A stretch of DNA of 51,850 bases. Source: Oxalobacteraceae bacterium. Its GTDB lineage: Bacteria; Pseudomonadota; Gammaproteobacteria; Burkholderiales; Burkholderiaceae_D. The stretch spans positions 1 through 51,850 of the forward strand of contig JAIXXZ010000060.1 in NCBI GenBank assembly GCA_027490465.1, in the 5' to 3' direction. Both the position numbers and the translations under genes were made by a program. The notes beneath the pieces were generated by a model. It searched no databases. It was not told the origin of the DNA and worked only from the letters and a program-made list of their open reading frames with translations. Shown piece after piece: positions 22,161-31,271 of the stretch; position 1 is the stretch's first letter; the number at the start of each line of letters is the position of its first letter.

Positions 22161-22745
22161 ATGTCATTCCTATTGTCTCTATCGAAATATATCGATGCGC
22201 TGAACGAAAGAATCGGCCTCGGCATTAGTTGGGCTCTGCTGCTTGCAGTACTGATCTGCAGCGGTAATGCAATTGTCCGCTATACCTTCAATACCAGTTC
22301 CAACGCCTGGCTGGAAATCCAGTGGTATCTGTTCGGAGCGATTTTCCTTCTTGCGGCATCGTACACACTGCGCCGTAACGAGCATGTCCGAATTGATGTC
22401 GTCGTGGGGCGCTTTTCAAAGCGCACTCAGGTCTGGATTGATGTCTTTGGATTTCTCTTCTTTCTACTCCCCGCTACGCTGCTCATTCTCTACTTTGCCG
22501 TGCCGTTTGCAATGGAGTCGGTGCGCAATCAGGAAGTCTCCAGCAACGCCGGCGGACTGATTGTATGGCCTGCAAAAATTCTTATCCCGATTGGTTTCCT
22601 GCTGCTGACGCTGCAGGGTGTCTCCGAGCTGATCAAACGCGTGGGTTTTCTGATGGGTCAAGTCGATGCCAGCGCTTTCGAAAAGCAGAGTACGACGCCT
22701 GCAGAAGAAATCGAGGCGATCAAAGCCGCCAATAACCTGAACTGA
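22161..22745 (+). CDS. dctQ: TRAP transporter small membrane subunit (DctQ type)
   Basis: The four-helix small subunit of a tripartite ATP-independent transporter. The 194-residue protein has membrane segments at about residues 18-37, 48-66, 90-112 and 133-152 (for example GISWALLLAVLICSGNAIV). The conserved helix-2 region reads WLEIQWYLFGAIFLLAASY, followed by NEHVRIDVV. It works with DctM to use a sodium or proton gradient to import an organic acid handed over by a periplasmic binding protein. The ATG at 22161 has only a weak ribosome-binding site. dctM begins 18 bases after the stop. Confidence 0.93.
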   Translation: MSFLLSLSKYIDALNERIGLGISWALLLAVLICSGNAIVRYTFNTSSNAWLEIQWYLFGAIFLLAASYTLRRNEHVRIDVVVGRFSKRTQVWIDVFGFLFFLLPATLLILYFAVPFAMESVRNQEVSSNAGGLIVWPAKILIPIGFLLLTLQGVSELIKRVGFLMGQVDASAFEKQSTTPAEEIEAIKAANNLN

Positions 22746-22763
22746 TCTCAATCGAGGCGCCTC

Positions 22764-24440
22764 ATGACTGAATTTCTCATTGCGAACATGGCACCGATCA
22801 TGTTCGCTGCACTGGTTGTATTCCTGCTCTCGGGTTTTCCCGTGGCTTTTTCACTCGCTGCCAATGGCCTGTTGTTCGGACTGATCGGGATCGAGGTAGG
22901 ACTTTTGAAGCCCGAGTTGCTGCAGGCGCTGCCCAACCGCCTGTTCGGCATCATGGCCAACGACACCCTTCTTGCCATTCCCTTCTTCACCTTCATGGGT
23001 CTGATTCTCGAGCGCTCGGGGATGGCTGAGGACTTGCTTGACACCATAGGCCAGCTATTCGGTCCGCTGCGCGGTGGCGTTGCCTATGCGGTGATTTTCG
23101 TTGGAGCTCTTCTGGCAGCAACCACCGGTGTCGTAGCAGCCTCGGTGATCTCCATGGGGCTGATTTCGCTCCCGGTGATGCTGCGCTATGGCTACGACCG
23201 CAGGATAGCCTCGGGCGTTATCGCGGCATCAGGCACGCTCGCGCAAATCATTCCACCATCATTGGTCCTGATTGTGATGGCAGACCAGCTGGGACGCTCG
23301 GTAGGCGACATGTACCAGGCGGCTTTCCTGCCCGGCTTGTTATTGACGGTGATGTATGCCCTCTATGTGTTGGCGATATCGATGATTCGTCCGAGTGCAC
23401 TACCCGCACTGCCGATCGAAGCCCGCAATCTCCGCCAGGATGATGGCAGCAGCGGCATCATTTCACTCTTTGTTGTGATTGCAGCTGGCCTTGCTGCCGG
23501 TTGGTTGTTTAACCAGTTTTATTTGGTGACCAAGCCCACCCTCAAAGCAGATGAGGCTATCGTGTACAGCGGCGTTGTGACCGTTTTCCTGACGTACACA
23601 CTGGCCATACTTAACAGCAAGCTCAAGCTGGGTCTGTTGTCCAAACTGGCAGAGAAAGTCGTGCTGGTGCTGGTACCGCCGCTGGCACTGATTTTCCTGG
23701 TACTGGGCACTATCTTCGTGGGCATCGCGACGCCAACCGAGGGCGGTGGCATGGGCGCACTCGGCGCCATGATCCTTGCGTTAATGAACCGCCGTCTGAC
23801 TGGTGATTTGCTGAAGCAGGCGATGAATTCCACCACACGGCTTTCCTGCTTCGTGCTGTTCATCCTGATCGGCTCCAGCGTGTTCTCGCTGGTGTTCCGC
23901 GGCGTGAACGGCGATCTTTGGGTAGAACATCTGCTGACTTCGCTTCCCGGCGGCACCGCAGGCTTCCTGATCGTCGTGAACATTCTGTTCTTTGGTCTGG
24001 CGTTCTTCCTGGATTTCTTCGAACTGGCCTTCATTCTGGTGCCGCTGGTCGGGCCGGTTGCCGACAAATTGGGTATCGATCTGATCTGGTTTGGCGTGCT
24101 GCTGTCGGTCAACATGCAAACCTCGTTCATGCATCCGCCGTTCGGATTTGCACTGTTCTACCTGCGCTCGGTCGCACCCAAAGAAGTCAAAACCAGTGAT
24201 ATCTACTGGGGCGCGGTACCTTTCGTCGGGATTCAGGTGGTGATGGTCGCGTTGATCATCGCCTTCCCTGCGCTGATCTCTGTGGGTACCAAAACGGACA
24301 TGAAGGAGCAAATCGAATTGAATATCGATATGTCCGGCGACAGCCTCGATGATCTGACCAATACCGAGTTCTCATTCGATGCAGATACCGGCAGCGGTGA
24401 CATCAAGCTGGATATGGAGCCATCGCCGGCGAAAAAATAA
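22764..24440 (+). CDS. dctM: TRAP transporter large permease (DctM type)
   Basis: The 12-plus-helix substrate-translocating subunit. At 558 residues it is longer than the usual ~430. The extra length is a mid-protein insertion (about residues 210-290, with LRQDDGSSGIISLF and an added helix pair) and an acidic soluble tail (EQIELNIDMSGDSLDDL to the end). Long DctM proteins of this kind accompany TakP-like binding proteins for 2-oxo acids and related monocarboxylates. Conserved elements include GFPVAFSLAANGLLFGL near the start and the PTEGGGMGALGAM hairpin. A GAGG ribosome-binding site precedes the ATG. A terminator follows, with dctP convergent beyond it. Confidence 0.93.
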   Translation: MTEFLIANMAPIMFAALVVFLLSGFPVAFSLAANGLLFGLIGIEVGLLKPELLQALPNRLFGIMANDTLLAIPFFTFMGLILERSGMAEDLLDTIGQLFGPLRGGVAYAVIFVGALLAATTGVVAASVISMGLISLPVMLRYGYDRRIASGVIAASGTLAQIIPPSLVLIVMADQLGRSVGDMYQAAFLPGLLLTVMYALYVLAISMIRPSALPALPIEARNLRQDDGSSGIISLFVVIAAGLAAGWLFNQFYLVTKPTLKADEAIVYSGVVTVFLTYTLAILNSKLKLGLLSKLAEKVVLVLVPPLALIFLVLGTIFVGIATPTEGGGMGALGAMILALMNRRLTGDLLKQAMNSTTRLSCFVLFILIGSSVFSLVFRGVNGDLWVEHLLTSLPGGTAGFLIVVNILFFGLAFFLDFFELAFILVPLVGPVADKLGIDLIWFGVLLSVNMQTSFMHPPFGFALFYLRSVAPKEVKTSDIYWGAVPFVGIQVVMVALIIAFPALISVGTKTDMKEQIELNIDMSGDSLDDLTNTEFSFDADTGSGDIKLDMEPSPAKK

Positions 24441-24480
24441 GGCGGATTGAATCAGCGCCTTGCAGAACTCCGGTTTAAAA

Positions 24481-24506
24481 GCGCACCCTCAGTGGTGCGC
24501 TTTTTT
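24481..24506 (+). terminator. rho-independent terminator after dctM
   Basis: GCGCACC (24481-24487) pairs with GGTGCGC (24494-24500) across a six-base loop, followed by six T residues. It lies 40 bases after the dctM stop. Confidence 0.9.
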
Positions 24507-24634
24507 ATTGCCTTGCTCATGGGGGCGGTTTGGTGGTTTGTCTGCCGCAATAAGATGATCATGCACAGCAATCGATACAGGTGACAATCCACTCCCTTGC
24601 AGGGCTAACTATGCAAGATGCTGTTAATAGACAT

Positions 24635-24662
24635 AAAAAATCCCGCCGTAGCGGGATTTTTT
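24635..24662. terminator. bidirectional terminator between dctM and dctP
   Basis: AAAAAATCCCGC, loop CGTA, GCGGGATTTTTT: a perfect 12-base stem with an A-run on one side and a T-run on the other, so it can stop transcription from both strands. It serves the convergent dctP (minus) and backs up the dctM terminator. Confidence 0.92.
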
Positions 24663-24688
24663 GTGGCTGGGACCATGAATAAGCTGGT

Positions 24689-25768
24689 TTACTTCCGACT
24701 GATCAAATAAGCCTGCATCGGCGTCTCGGCAACGGAGTACCAATTGTTCTGATCCTGACGGAAGCGACGCCATGGATCCAACACCTTCTTGAACTTCGGA
24801 TTTTTTGCCGCTTCCTCTTCGAAAACCTCCATTGCCGCTTTATGGCAGGCATCCATAATCGACTTGGAGAATGAACGCACTTTCACGCCGTTCTTGATCA
24901 ACCGGGCCAATGCTGCCGGATTGCGCGCATCGTACATCGCCTGCATCGTCACATGAGCGTCATAGGTCGCCACTTCAAGCGCTGCCTGATAGTCCTTGGG
25001 CAGCTTGTCCCACTCTTTCTGGCTCACGTAGAACGACAACTGCGCACTGGCTTCCCACCAACCGGGGGCATAGTAGTACGGAGCGACTTTGTTGAATCCC
25101 AGCTTTTCATCATCATAGGGACCGATCCATTCCGCCGCATCGATCGTGCCTTTTTCCAGTGCCGGATAAATGTCGCCACCAGCGATTTGCTGGGGTACCA
25201 CACCAAGACGTTGCATCACGCGTCCGGCGAATCCACCAACACGCATTTTCAGGCCATTGAGATCCTGCGGTGAATTGACTTCCTTGCGGAACCACCCACC
25301 CATCTGGCAGCCGGTGTTACCGCCCATGAAATTCACGACACCGTAGTCATGGAAGAACTCCCGCATCAGTTGGCGACCGCCGCCTTGATCCATCCAGGCC
25401 GTTTGCTGGCGTGATGTCATCCCAAAAGGAATCGAGGTATCGAATGCAAAAGTCGCATCTTTGCCAAAGTAGTAGTAAGAGGCCGAGTGCCCGATCTCTA
25501 CCGTACCCGCCTGTACCGCATCCAGCACTTGCAGTGCCGGTACGATTTCACCTCCAGGGAACACACGAATATTGAATTTTCCGTCTGTTAACTGAGCAAC
25601 GCGCTTTGCCAGAATCTCGGAAGCGCCATAGATGGTGTCGAGCGACTTGGGAAAGCTGGAAGCAAGTCGCCAGTTGATGGTCGGATTAGTCTGCGCGATG
25701 GCAGGCGCTGCCACGATACCGGCCGCTGCGCCGGCGGCCGCTTTTTTGATGAAAGCACGACGTGTCAT
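24689..25768 (-). CDS. dctP: TRAP transporter binding protein, TakP-like
   Basis: A 359-residue periplasmic solute-binding protein. The N-terminus MTRRAFIKKAAAGAAAGI has a twin-arginine export motif. The mature protein has the TakP-type blocks INWRLASSFPKSLDTIYG, GNTGCQMGGWFRKE, LGVVPQQIAGGDIYP and DAAEWIGPYDDEKLGF. In TakP of Rhodobacter sphaeroides the corresponding region binds 2-oxo acids with a metal ion, so a 2-oxo acid or similar monocarboxylate is the likely ligand, by family inference. It is on the opposite strand to dctQM and convergent with them, yet is the obvious partner. A second paralogue lies at 36406. Confidence 0.93.
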   Translation of the reverse strand: MTRRAFIKKAAAGAAAGIVAAPAIAQTNPTINWRLASSFPKSLDTIYGASEILAKRVAQLTDGKFNIRVFPGGEIVPALQVLDAVQAGTVEIGHSASYYYFGKDATFAFDTSIPFGMTSRQQTAWMDQGGGRQLMREFFHDYGVVNFMGGNTGCQMGGWFRKEVNSPQDLNGLKMRVGGFAGRVMQRLGVVPQQIAGGDIYPALEKGTIDAAEWIGPYDDEKLGFNKVAPYYYAPGWWEASAQLSFYVSQKEWDKLPKDYQAALEVATYDAHVTMQAMYDARNPAALARLIKNGVKVRSFSKSIMDACHKAAMEVFEEEAAKNPKFKKVLDPWRRFRQDQNNWYSVAETPMQAYLISRK

Positions 25769-26339
25769 AAGTGTGTCCCCTTCTCCCAGTTTAAAAATAA
25801 AGCGCCAGCCCGCTGATCGGGATTATTGCGGGCTCGCAGCTTCGCTGTTAAAACAATGGCAATTCTAGGAGGGGGACTTCAAAGACAGCAATAGGGAGAT
25901 CAGTGCAATTACGCATCTGTTGTTTGCACGCACTATCTGAAACATTTCTGCACAATTAATAAAAATTTCCTAGCGCCACCGTGAATAAAAACACGAGGAA
26001 AGAGATGTCGTAAAACTGCATCACTCCATGGAAAAAATTGCAGAAAAATCAGGCGCAGCAGCTTTGCCCGATGTTTCCGAGGAGCATGACTACAGGGAAA
26101 ATATCGCGAGCGCTTTTGCGACCAATCAGTTTGGTCGAAAGCAAACGATGGGCGAGAATCGTTTGCAGGCAGGAAAAAATGGAGGACTCAAAAGCGCATC
26201 TCGTCAGGCCGCCGGGGAGACGCGCCGTCGAAGACGGCAAGGCTGGATAGAAAACGTCTGGCGCAGTAGTGGGCATGCAAGCCACGGTCCGCGCCAGACG
26301 AACACGGGAGAAATCAGGTTGGGCACGTCAGGAGAGTTT
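25769..26339. other. 571-base gap with two hairpin elements
   Basis: No gene can be supported; open frames here lack family features or start signals. Near dctP, AGCCCGC (25807-25813) and GCGGGCT (25828-25834) form a 7-base stem in its 5' leader. Near pmbA, CGTCTGGCGC (26255-26264) and GCGCCAGACG (26291-26300) form a perfect 10-base stem around a 26-base loop, with a smaller CCGTC-GAA-GACGG hairpin just before. The latter may end pmbA transcription. Confidence 0.45.
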
Positions 26340-27704
26340 TCAACCGCCCGCGATCGTCATGGTGCTGATCAGGATGGAGCCGGTCTTCTTGGTGCCGCGA
26401 ACCAGAACATCATCGCCGATAGCGACGATGTCTTTGAACATATCTCTGAGATTACCCGCAATCGTAATTTCCTCGACAGGGTATTGGATCACGCCTCGCT
26501 CCACCCAATAGCCTGATGCACCACGCGAGTAATCACCCGTGACGTAATTGACGCCATGGCCCATCAGCTCGGTCACCAGCAAACCGGTATCGAGCTTTCT
26601 GAGCATTGCGTTGAAATCATCACCCGCGCGCGTGGTCGAGGACACAATCTGCAAATTGTGTGATCCGCCTGCATTACCCGTTGTTTGCATGCCGAGTTTG
26701 CGTGCGGAATACGTTGACAGGAAATATCCCTGCACGATGCCATTGCTGACCACGTCTCGACGATGTGTGCGCACACCCTCTTCGTCGAAAGGCGAAGATC
26801 CGACAGCACCCGGCACATGCGGATCCTCAATGATCTGGATGTGCGGACCAAAGACGGCCGTACCCAGAGAGTCCGTCAGAAAAGTGGATTTTCGGTACAG
26901 GGAGCCGCCAGAAACAGCCTGCACAAACGATCCCAACAACCCGGCTGCCAGCGGCGCCTCAAACAACACCGGGCATTTGCGAGTGTCGAGCTTGCGCGCA
27001 CTCAGGCGCGACAGCGCGCGCTCAGCGGCATAGCGTCCAATCGCCTCAGGCTGCGCCAGCTTGGTCGGATTGCGATCGGATGAGTACCAGTCATCACGCT
27101 GCATATTGTTGCCCTTGCCAGCGATAGGCGATACCGAGAGCGAATGACGAGAATACGGATACCCCCCCATAAAACCGCGCGTGTTGGCCATCACGAAATG
27201 CGACTGCTGCGCATACGTGTTGGCTCCCTCACTGTTGGTAATCCGCTTGTCGACGGCAAAAGCCGCTGCCTCGGCACGCTGCGCCAGCGCAACAGCCTGC
27301 TCGGCGGTCAATACCCAGGGATGAAAAAGCTGGAGGTCACGCGGCTGCATCTCCAGAAATTCTGCTTCAGGCAAGCCAGCGCAATCATCTTCGGCGGTGA
27401 AGCGCGCAATGTTATAGGCAGCTTCAACCGTGTCTTTGAGCGACTGTGCGGAAAAATCCGAGGTGCTCGCGTTGCCACGGCGAATGGCACGATCACGACC
27501 AAGATACACGGTCACACCGATACCCTTGTCCTTGTTTTGCTCGATGGTTTCGATCTGCCCCTTGCGCACCGTGACAGACAAACCCTGGCCTTCGCTGATC
27601 TCGACGGCAGCGTCCGAGGCACCTTTATCTTTGGCAAAGCGCAGCACATCCTGCGCGATCTCTTTGAGTTGATCCTGGCTATGGCTGAAAAATGATTGGG
27701 TCAT
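26340..27704 (-). CDS. pmbA: metalloprotease PmbA/TldE
   Basis: The TldE half of the TldD-TldE protease, known for microcin B17 maturation and CcdA turnover. PmbA contributes to the complex while TldD carries the zinc site. The 454-residue form starts at ATG 27704 (MTQSFFSHSQDQL). The frame extends to 27743 with residues that do not match the family. Features include AAVEISEGQGLSVTVRKGQIE, GIGVTVYLGRDRA, and the C-terminal GASGYWVERGVIQYPVEEITIAGNL. tldD is not in the window. It is divergent from yjgA, the usual arrangement in many proteobacteria. Confidence 0.95.
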   Translation of the reverse strand: MTQSFFSHSQDQLKEIAQDVLRFAKDKGASDAAVEISEGQGLSVTVRKGQIETIEQNKDKGIGVTVYLGRDRAIRRGNASTSDFSAQSLKDTVEAAYNIARFTAEDDCAGLPEAEFLEMQPRDLQLFHPWVLTAEQAVALAQRAEAAAFAVDKRITNSEGANTYAQQSHFVMANTRGFMGGYPYSRHSLSVSPIAGKGNNMQRDDWYSSDRNPTKLAQPEAIGRYAAERALSRLSARKLDTRKCPVLFEAPLAAGLLGSFVQAVSGGSLYRKSTFLTDSLGTAVFGPHIQIIEDPHVPGAVGSSPFDEEGVRTHRRDVVSNGIVQGYFLSTYSARKLGMQTTGNAGGSHNLQIVSSTTRAGDDFNAMLRKLDTGLLVTELMGHGVNYVTGDYSRGASGYWVERGVIQYPVEEITIAGNLRDMFKDIVAIGDDVLVRGTKKTGSILISTMTIAGG

Positions 27705-27777
27705 GGGGCGTTTTCTGGATGTCAGGGTCAAAGCAGGTATCATAGCAGCCGTTCAAGAATGCCATAGGCCGTCCATC

Positions 27778-28368
27778 ATGCCCAACGCCAACCGGGGCGC
27801 AGTCGGATTCCAATCCAGTGAATTCGAACAGCAATACGATCGCCCGTCCAAGTCCCAACTCAAGCGTGAAAGCACCGCTCTGCAAAAGCTGGGGGAGACC
27901 CTGGTCAACGCCGCACGGGATCGTGTCAAGCGCATACCCATGCCCGAGGACGTTCAGGAAGCCATCCTGATCTGCCAGCAAATCAGCGACCACGAAGGAC
28001 GCCGTCGACAGCTCCAGTACGTCGGCAAGAAAATGCGCACGCTGACCGAAGAAGAAGTGAGCGTGATACAAACCGCAGTCGATGGCTGGCGCGGTACGTC
28101 TCGCGCCGAGGCAGCTGCATTGCATGCGATCGAGCGACAGCGCGATCGTTTGCTGGAAGATGACAGCGTCATCACCGAGCTGCGCGCGCGACATCCCGAG
28201 CTCGATGTACAGCATATACGTACGCTGGTGCGCAATGCGCGCAAAGAGCAAGCTGAAAAAAAGCCGCCAAAGGCCTATCGCGAAATTTTTCAGCTCCTTA
28301 AATCACTTCAAGGCGAAACGCAGTCTCCGACCGAATCTGAACACCATGACGATGAAGAAAACCCGTAA
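27778..28368 (+). CDS. darP: ribosome-associated protein YjgA/DarP (DUF615)
   Basis: A 196-residue member of the DUF615 family. In E. coli, DarP/YjgA binds late 50S precursors and helps ribosome assembly. The protein is strongly basic and helical, with PSKSQLKRESTALQKLGETL near the start, IPMPEDVQEAI in the middle and HPELDVQHIRTLVRNARKEQ near the end. An acidic tail (SEHHDDEENP) follows. The ATG at 27778 is preferred because the longer frame from 27703 runs back over the pmbA start. The 3' end overlaps mog by 23 bases. Confidence 0.92.
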   Translation: MPNANRGAVGFQSSEFEQQYDRPSKSQLKRESTALQKLGETLVNAARDRVKRIPMPEDVQEAILICQQISDHEGRRRQLQYVGKKMRTLTEEEVSVIQTAVDGWRGTSRAEAAALHAIERQRDRLLEDDSVITELRARHPELDVQHIRTLVRNARKEQAEKKPPKAYREIFQLLKSLQGETQSPTESEHHDDEENP

Positions 28369-28966
28369 TCATCCCGATGAGCTGCTGATTGGACTGGTCT
28401 CGATATCGGACCGTGCCTCAAGCGGCGTCTACGAAGATCAGGGTGTACCCGCGTTACGCGACTGGTTTTCACAGGCACTCAGCAGTCCGTGGCAGATGGA
28501 AACCCGTCTGATCCCCGATGAGCAGGCATTGATAGAAAAGACGCTGATTGAACTCGTCGATCAGGTTGGCTGCGATCTGGTGCTGACCACAGGTGGCACC
28601 GGCCCGGCGCGGCGCGATGTGACCCCCGAAGCGACTCTGGCCGTTGCCACGAAAATCATGCCGGGCTTTGGCGAGCAGATGCGACAAATCAGTCTGCGCT
28701 TCGTACCAACAGCCATTCTGTCCCGGCAAGTCGCTGTGATACGCGAAGCCCATGATCACGCGGCGCTCATCATGAATCTTCCGGGTCAGCCAAAATCGAT
28801 ACGCGAAACACTGGAAGGCCTGCGCGACGATCAAGGCCAATCAATCGTCGGTGGCATCTTTGCTGCTGTCCCGTATTGCATTGATCTCATAGGTGGCCCT
28901 TATATCGAAACCCATGACGCTGTATGCAAGGCCTTCCGTCCCAAATCGGCAATCCGCGCAAAATAA
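28346..28966 (+). CDS. mog: molybdopterin adenylyltransferase
   Basis: Adenylates molybdopterin before molybdenum insertion. The 206-residue MogA/MoaB-type protein contains IGLVSISDRASSGVYEDQGV, the nucleotide-binding LVLTTGGTGPARRDVTPEA, and the C-terminal IMNLPGQPKSIRE block. The start is ATG 28346, with a second ATG at 28352, inside the end of yjgA. The longer frame from 28082 is a shadow of yjgA. It implies that the organism makes molybdenum cofactor, although no molybdoenzyme is in view. Confidence 0.93.
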   Translation: MTMKKTRNHPDELLIGLVSISDRASSGVYEDQGVPALRDWFSQALSSPWQMETRLIPDEQALIEKTLIELVDQVGCDLVLTTGGTGPARRDVTPEATLAVATKIMPGFGEQMRQISLRFVPTAILSRQVAVIREAHDHAALIMNLPGQPKSIRETLEGLRDDQGQSIVGGIFAAVPYCIDLIGGPYIETHDAVCKAFRPKSAIRAK

Positions 28967-28993
28967 CAGCGAAAAATAACACTCATTGAAGCC

Positions 28994-29683
28994 ATGACTG
29001 ACCTGCCCTGCCTCGAAACGATTGAACTAAGCACCACTGAGCATCCAGCAGCCGCAGTGATCTGGATGCATGGTCTGGGTGCCGATGGCAATGACTTTGT
29101 GCCCATCGTGCGTGAACTCGATCTTTCTGGCTGCCCCGGCATACGTTTCATCTTTCCGCACGCTGAGCCTATGCCCGTCACGATCAACGGCGGATATGTA
29201 ATGCGAGCCTGGTATGACATTCTGGGCATGGACCTTGTACGACGCGAAGATGAAACAGGTTTGCGTCAATCGCAAACGCGGATTGAGCAACTCATCGAAC
29301 GTGAAGTGACCCGAGGCATACCAGCATCGCGCATTGTTCTGGCGGGTTTTTCGCAAGGCTGTGCCATGACCCTGCAAACCGGACTGCGCTACCCGCAACA
29401 ACTCGCAGGTCTGCTCTGTTTGTCGGGCTATCTGCCGCTTGCCGACTCAATTGCCCAAGAGCGTCACCCCGCAAATCAGCAAACGCCTATCTTCCTTGCG
29501 CACGGCCGGGGCGATGGCGTTGTCCCGATTGACCGAGCAGAGACTTCGCGCGACCTGTTGCGTGAACAAGGGTATGACATCGAGTGGCATGACTACCTGA
29601 TGCAGCACTCGGTTTGTGAAGAAGAAATCACCGACATTGGTCATTGGCTCAGGCGCGTTTTAAGCCAGGCAGACGCTGAATAA
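28994..29683 (+). CDS. alpha/beta-hydrolase carboxylesterase (EstB/YpfH type)
   Basis: A 229-residue phospholipase/carboxylesterase family enzyme that hydrolyses short acyl esters in the cytoplasm; the natural substrate is unknown. The catalytic triad is readable as Ser120 in GFSQG, Asp174 in GRGDGVVP and His205 in MQHSVC. The oxyanion region is WMHGLGADGNDF. It follows mog by 27 bases on the same strand, so yjgA, mog and this gene probably share a transcript. Confidence 0.93.
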   Translation: MTDLPCLETIELSTTEHPAAAVIWMHGLGADGNDFVPIVRELDLSGCPGIRFIFPHAEPMPVTINGGYVMRAWYDILGMDLVRREDETGLRQSQTRIEQLIEREVTRGIPASRIVLAGFSQGCAMTLQTGLRYPQQLAGLLCLSGYLPLADSIAQERHPANQQTPIFLAHGRGDGVVPIDRAETSRDLLREQGYDIEWHDYLMQHSVCEEEITDIGHWLRRVLSQADAE

Positions 29684-30107
29684 ATCAGCGTTTTTTATCA
29701 AGCCAGCGTCTCATTCTGAGCTAGCACCAACTCATCATTCAATCCGTCACACATCCTCACAGCATCCGTCTGCATCGTATTTCCACTTTCCAAACTCAGC
29801 GCTCAGAAAATCTGCAGTGACAAGCAGACACCTGCGATTTCGATTGCTTGTCAGATCATAAAGATTTGCTTTTGACACAAGAAATCCCGGGCAAGCATCC
29901 GCCATAAATTTTTTATGGATTTCGCTGAGGCACATAAAAAACATGAAGCGCTCACGCAACAGAATCAATGATTTTGATCATTTGTAGAACGCGATCAATA
30001 AACTACAGATTTGCTTTCTGTAGTGTGGAAAAAATATCTGCAGCAATCTCGTCATGACCTCTTTGTGAAAAAAGTCTGGGCGATCCGAAACTCTTGAGGA
30101 GCACGCC
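29684..30107. other. 424-base AT-rich gap
   Basis: No gene is supported. A 65-73 codon minus-strand frame at 29747-29968 has a weak start context and no recognisable domain. An 8-base inverted repeat, ACTACAGA (30002-30009) and TCTGTAGT (30017-30024), lies 84 bases before the unknown gene at 30108 and could be an operator for it. Confidence 0.4.
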
Positions 30108-30524
30108 ATGCAATTTCTCTACCGACCTGAAATGCTGCCCTTCGAGTTTCTTGATTCGGAGCGCGACAAGGTGCTGGACTTTTGTCTACGCACACTGCTC
30201 TGGAGTAATCCGGAAAAACTGCGCGCGTTCATGGGACCTGATCCAACGCAAAGCTCTTATTTTTCCGAGTTTGGCGAAAGTGGTTTCGAGTGCCGCCTGA
30301 AGAACACGGAAGCACAGGAACTCTCGCGGGATTGGCCCAAATGGGCGCAGTACAAAGTGACCGCCTATGATTTTTATGGCCAAGACCGCCAAGTAAGCTT
30401 CTATCCGGCCAAGCTGTTTGAAGAACACATACGCAATGGCTTGCGTAAATACATCAAGATCTTTCCAGAGAAGCGAGAGTCCATAGTACGTCTCTGCACG
30501 GACCTTGAGCTGGGCACGCTGTGA
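30108..30524 (+). CDS. conserved-looking protein of unknown function
   Basis: A 138-residue soluble protein with no signal peptide or membrane segment and no domain that I recognise. It is rich in aromatic and charged residues (DWPKWAQYKVTAYDFYGQDRQVSFYPAKLF), consistent with a compact enzyme-like or DNA-binding fold, but nothing decides this. A clear AGGAG stands seven bases before the ATG, so it is probably translated. It is isolated, with 424 bases before and 186 bases after, and with a dyad upstream that suggests its own regulation. Confidence 0.65.
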   Translation: MQFLYRPEMLPFEFLDSERDKVLDFCLRTLLWSNPEKLRAFMGPDPTQSSYFSEFGESGFECRLKNTEAQELSRDWPKWAQYKVTAYDFYGQDRQVSFYPAKLFEEHIRNGLRKYIKIFPEKRESIVRLCTDLELGTL

Positions 30525-30710
30525 TGACGCCATTGCGATGCACCCTCTTGGTCAGGTGGCCAAGCGTTTTTCTGAAGCGTGATGGCAAGACATCGCCAGC
30601 AAAAAGCGTTTCGTCCGGGTCTAGCGCAGCTACTTCGCGGCTCTGGCAAGATGTAGAATAGGGGCAAGCACGGACGCACCCCGTCGGGGGGGCACCACGA
30701 CAGAACAATA

Positions 30711-31271
30711 ATGAACGAGACCCTTACGCCGACAGAGACGAGCGCCGCGCCGCAACCGGCCTTCAGCGTGCTTTTTCTGTGCATGGGCAATATATGCCGC
30801 AGTCCAACGGCTCATGGCGTGTTCCGGCACATGGTCAAAGAAGCAGGTCTTGATGCCATCGTACATATCAGTTCGGCAGGCACCCACAACTACCATCCGG
30901 GGAAACCACCTGACCACCGCAGTCAGCAGACTGCCGCACAGCGTGGTTACGATCTGTCCGACTTGCGTGCCCGACAGATCACCCACGCCGATTTCATCGA
31001 ACATGACTTACTGCTGGCCATGGACTGGGATAATCTGGCACTGGCTGAACGCGTCTGCCCGCCGTCGATGCAGCACAAACTCCGGCGTCTGACACAATTC
31101 TGCAGGGAGCATGATGTCTCGGTTGTACCCGATCCCTACTACGGCGGCGAAAAGGGTTTCACACAGGTGCTCGATCTGATCGAGGATGCCTGCACTGGCT
31201 TGTTGGATTATGTACAGCGACACTTGCACCACAAAATACGGCTGCAGGAGAGCGAGGGAGATCGTCAATGA
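30711..31271 (+). CDS. low-molecular-weight protein-tyrosine phosphatase
   Basis: A 186-residue cytosolic phosphatase. The P-loop VLFLCMGNICRSP has nucleophile Cys24 and Arg30, and the general-acid Asp is in VVPDPYYGG. Such enzymes remove phosphate from tyrosine kinases and other proteins, often in exopolysaccharide control, but no kinase or polysaccharide genes are nearby. About 17 residues precede the core, slightly more than usual, and no ribosome-binding site precedes the ATG, so a later start is possible. Its stop overlaps the next gene by four bases. Confidence 0.93.
   Translation: MNETLTPTETSAAPQPAFSVLFLCMGNICRSPTAHGVFRHMVKEAGLDAIVHISSAGTHNYHPGKPPDHRSQQTAAQRGYDLSDLRARQITHADFIEHDLLLAMDWDNLALAERVCPPSMQHKLRRLTQFCREHDVSVVPDPYYGGEKGFTQVLDLIEDACTGLLDYVQRHLHHKIRLQESEGDRQ

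Noticed and set aside
26028-26516. 162-codon plus-strand frame in the gap and into pmbA
   Set aside because: No ribosome-binding site, an Arg-rich low-complexity translation, and overlap with the conserved pmbA C-terminus.
29747-29968. 73-codon minus-strand frame in the AT-rich gap
   Set aside because: Begins with TTG, has a weak ribosome-binding site for its later ATG, and no domain. It could be a small gene, but support is insufficient.
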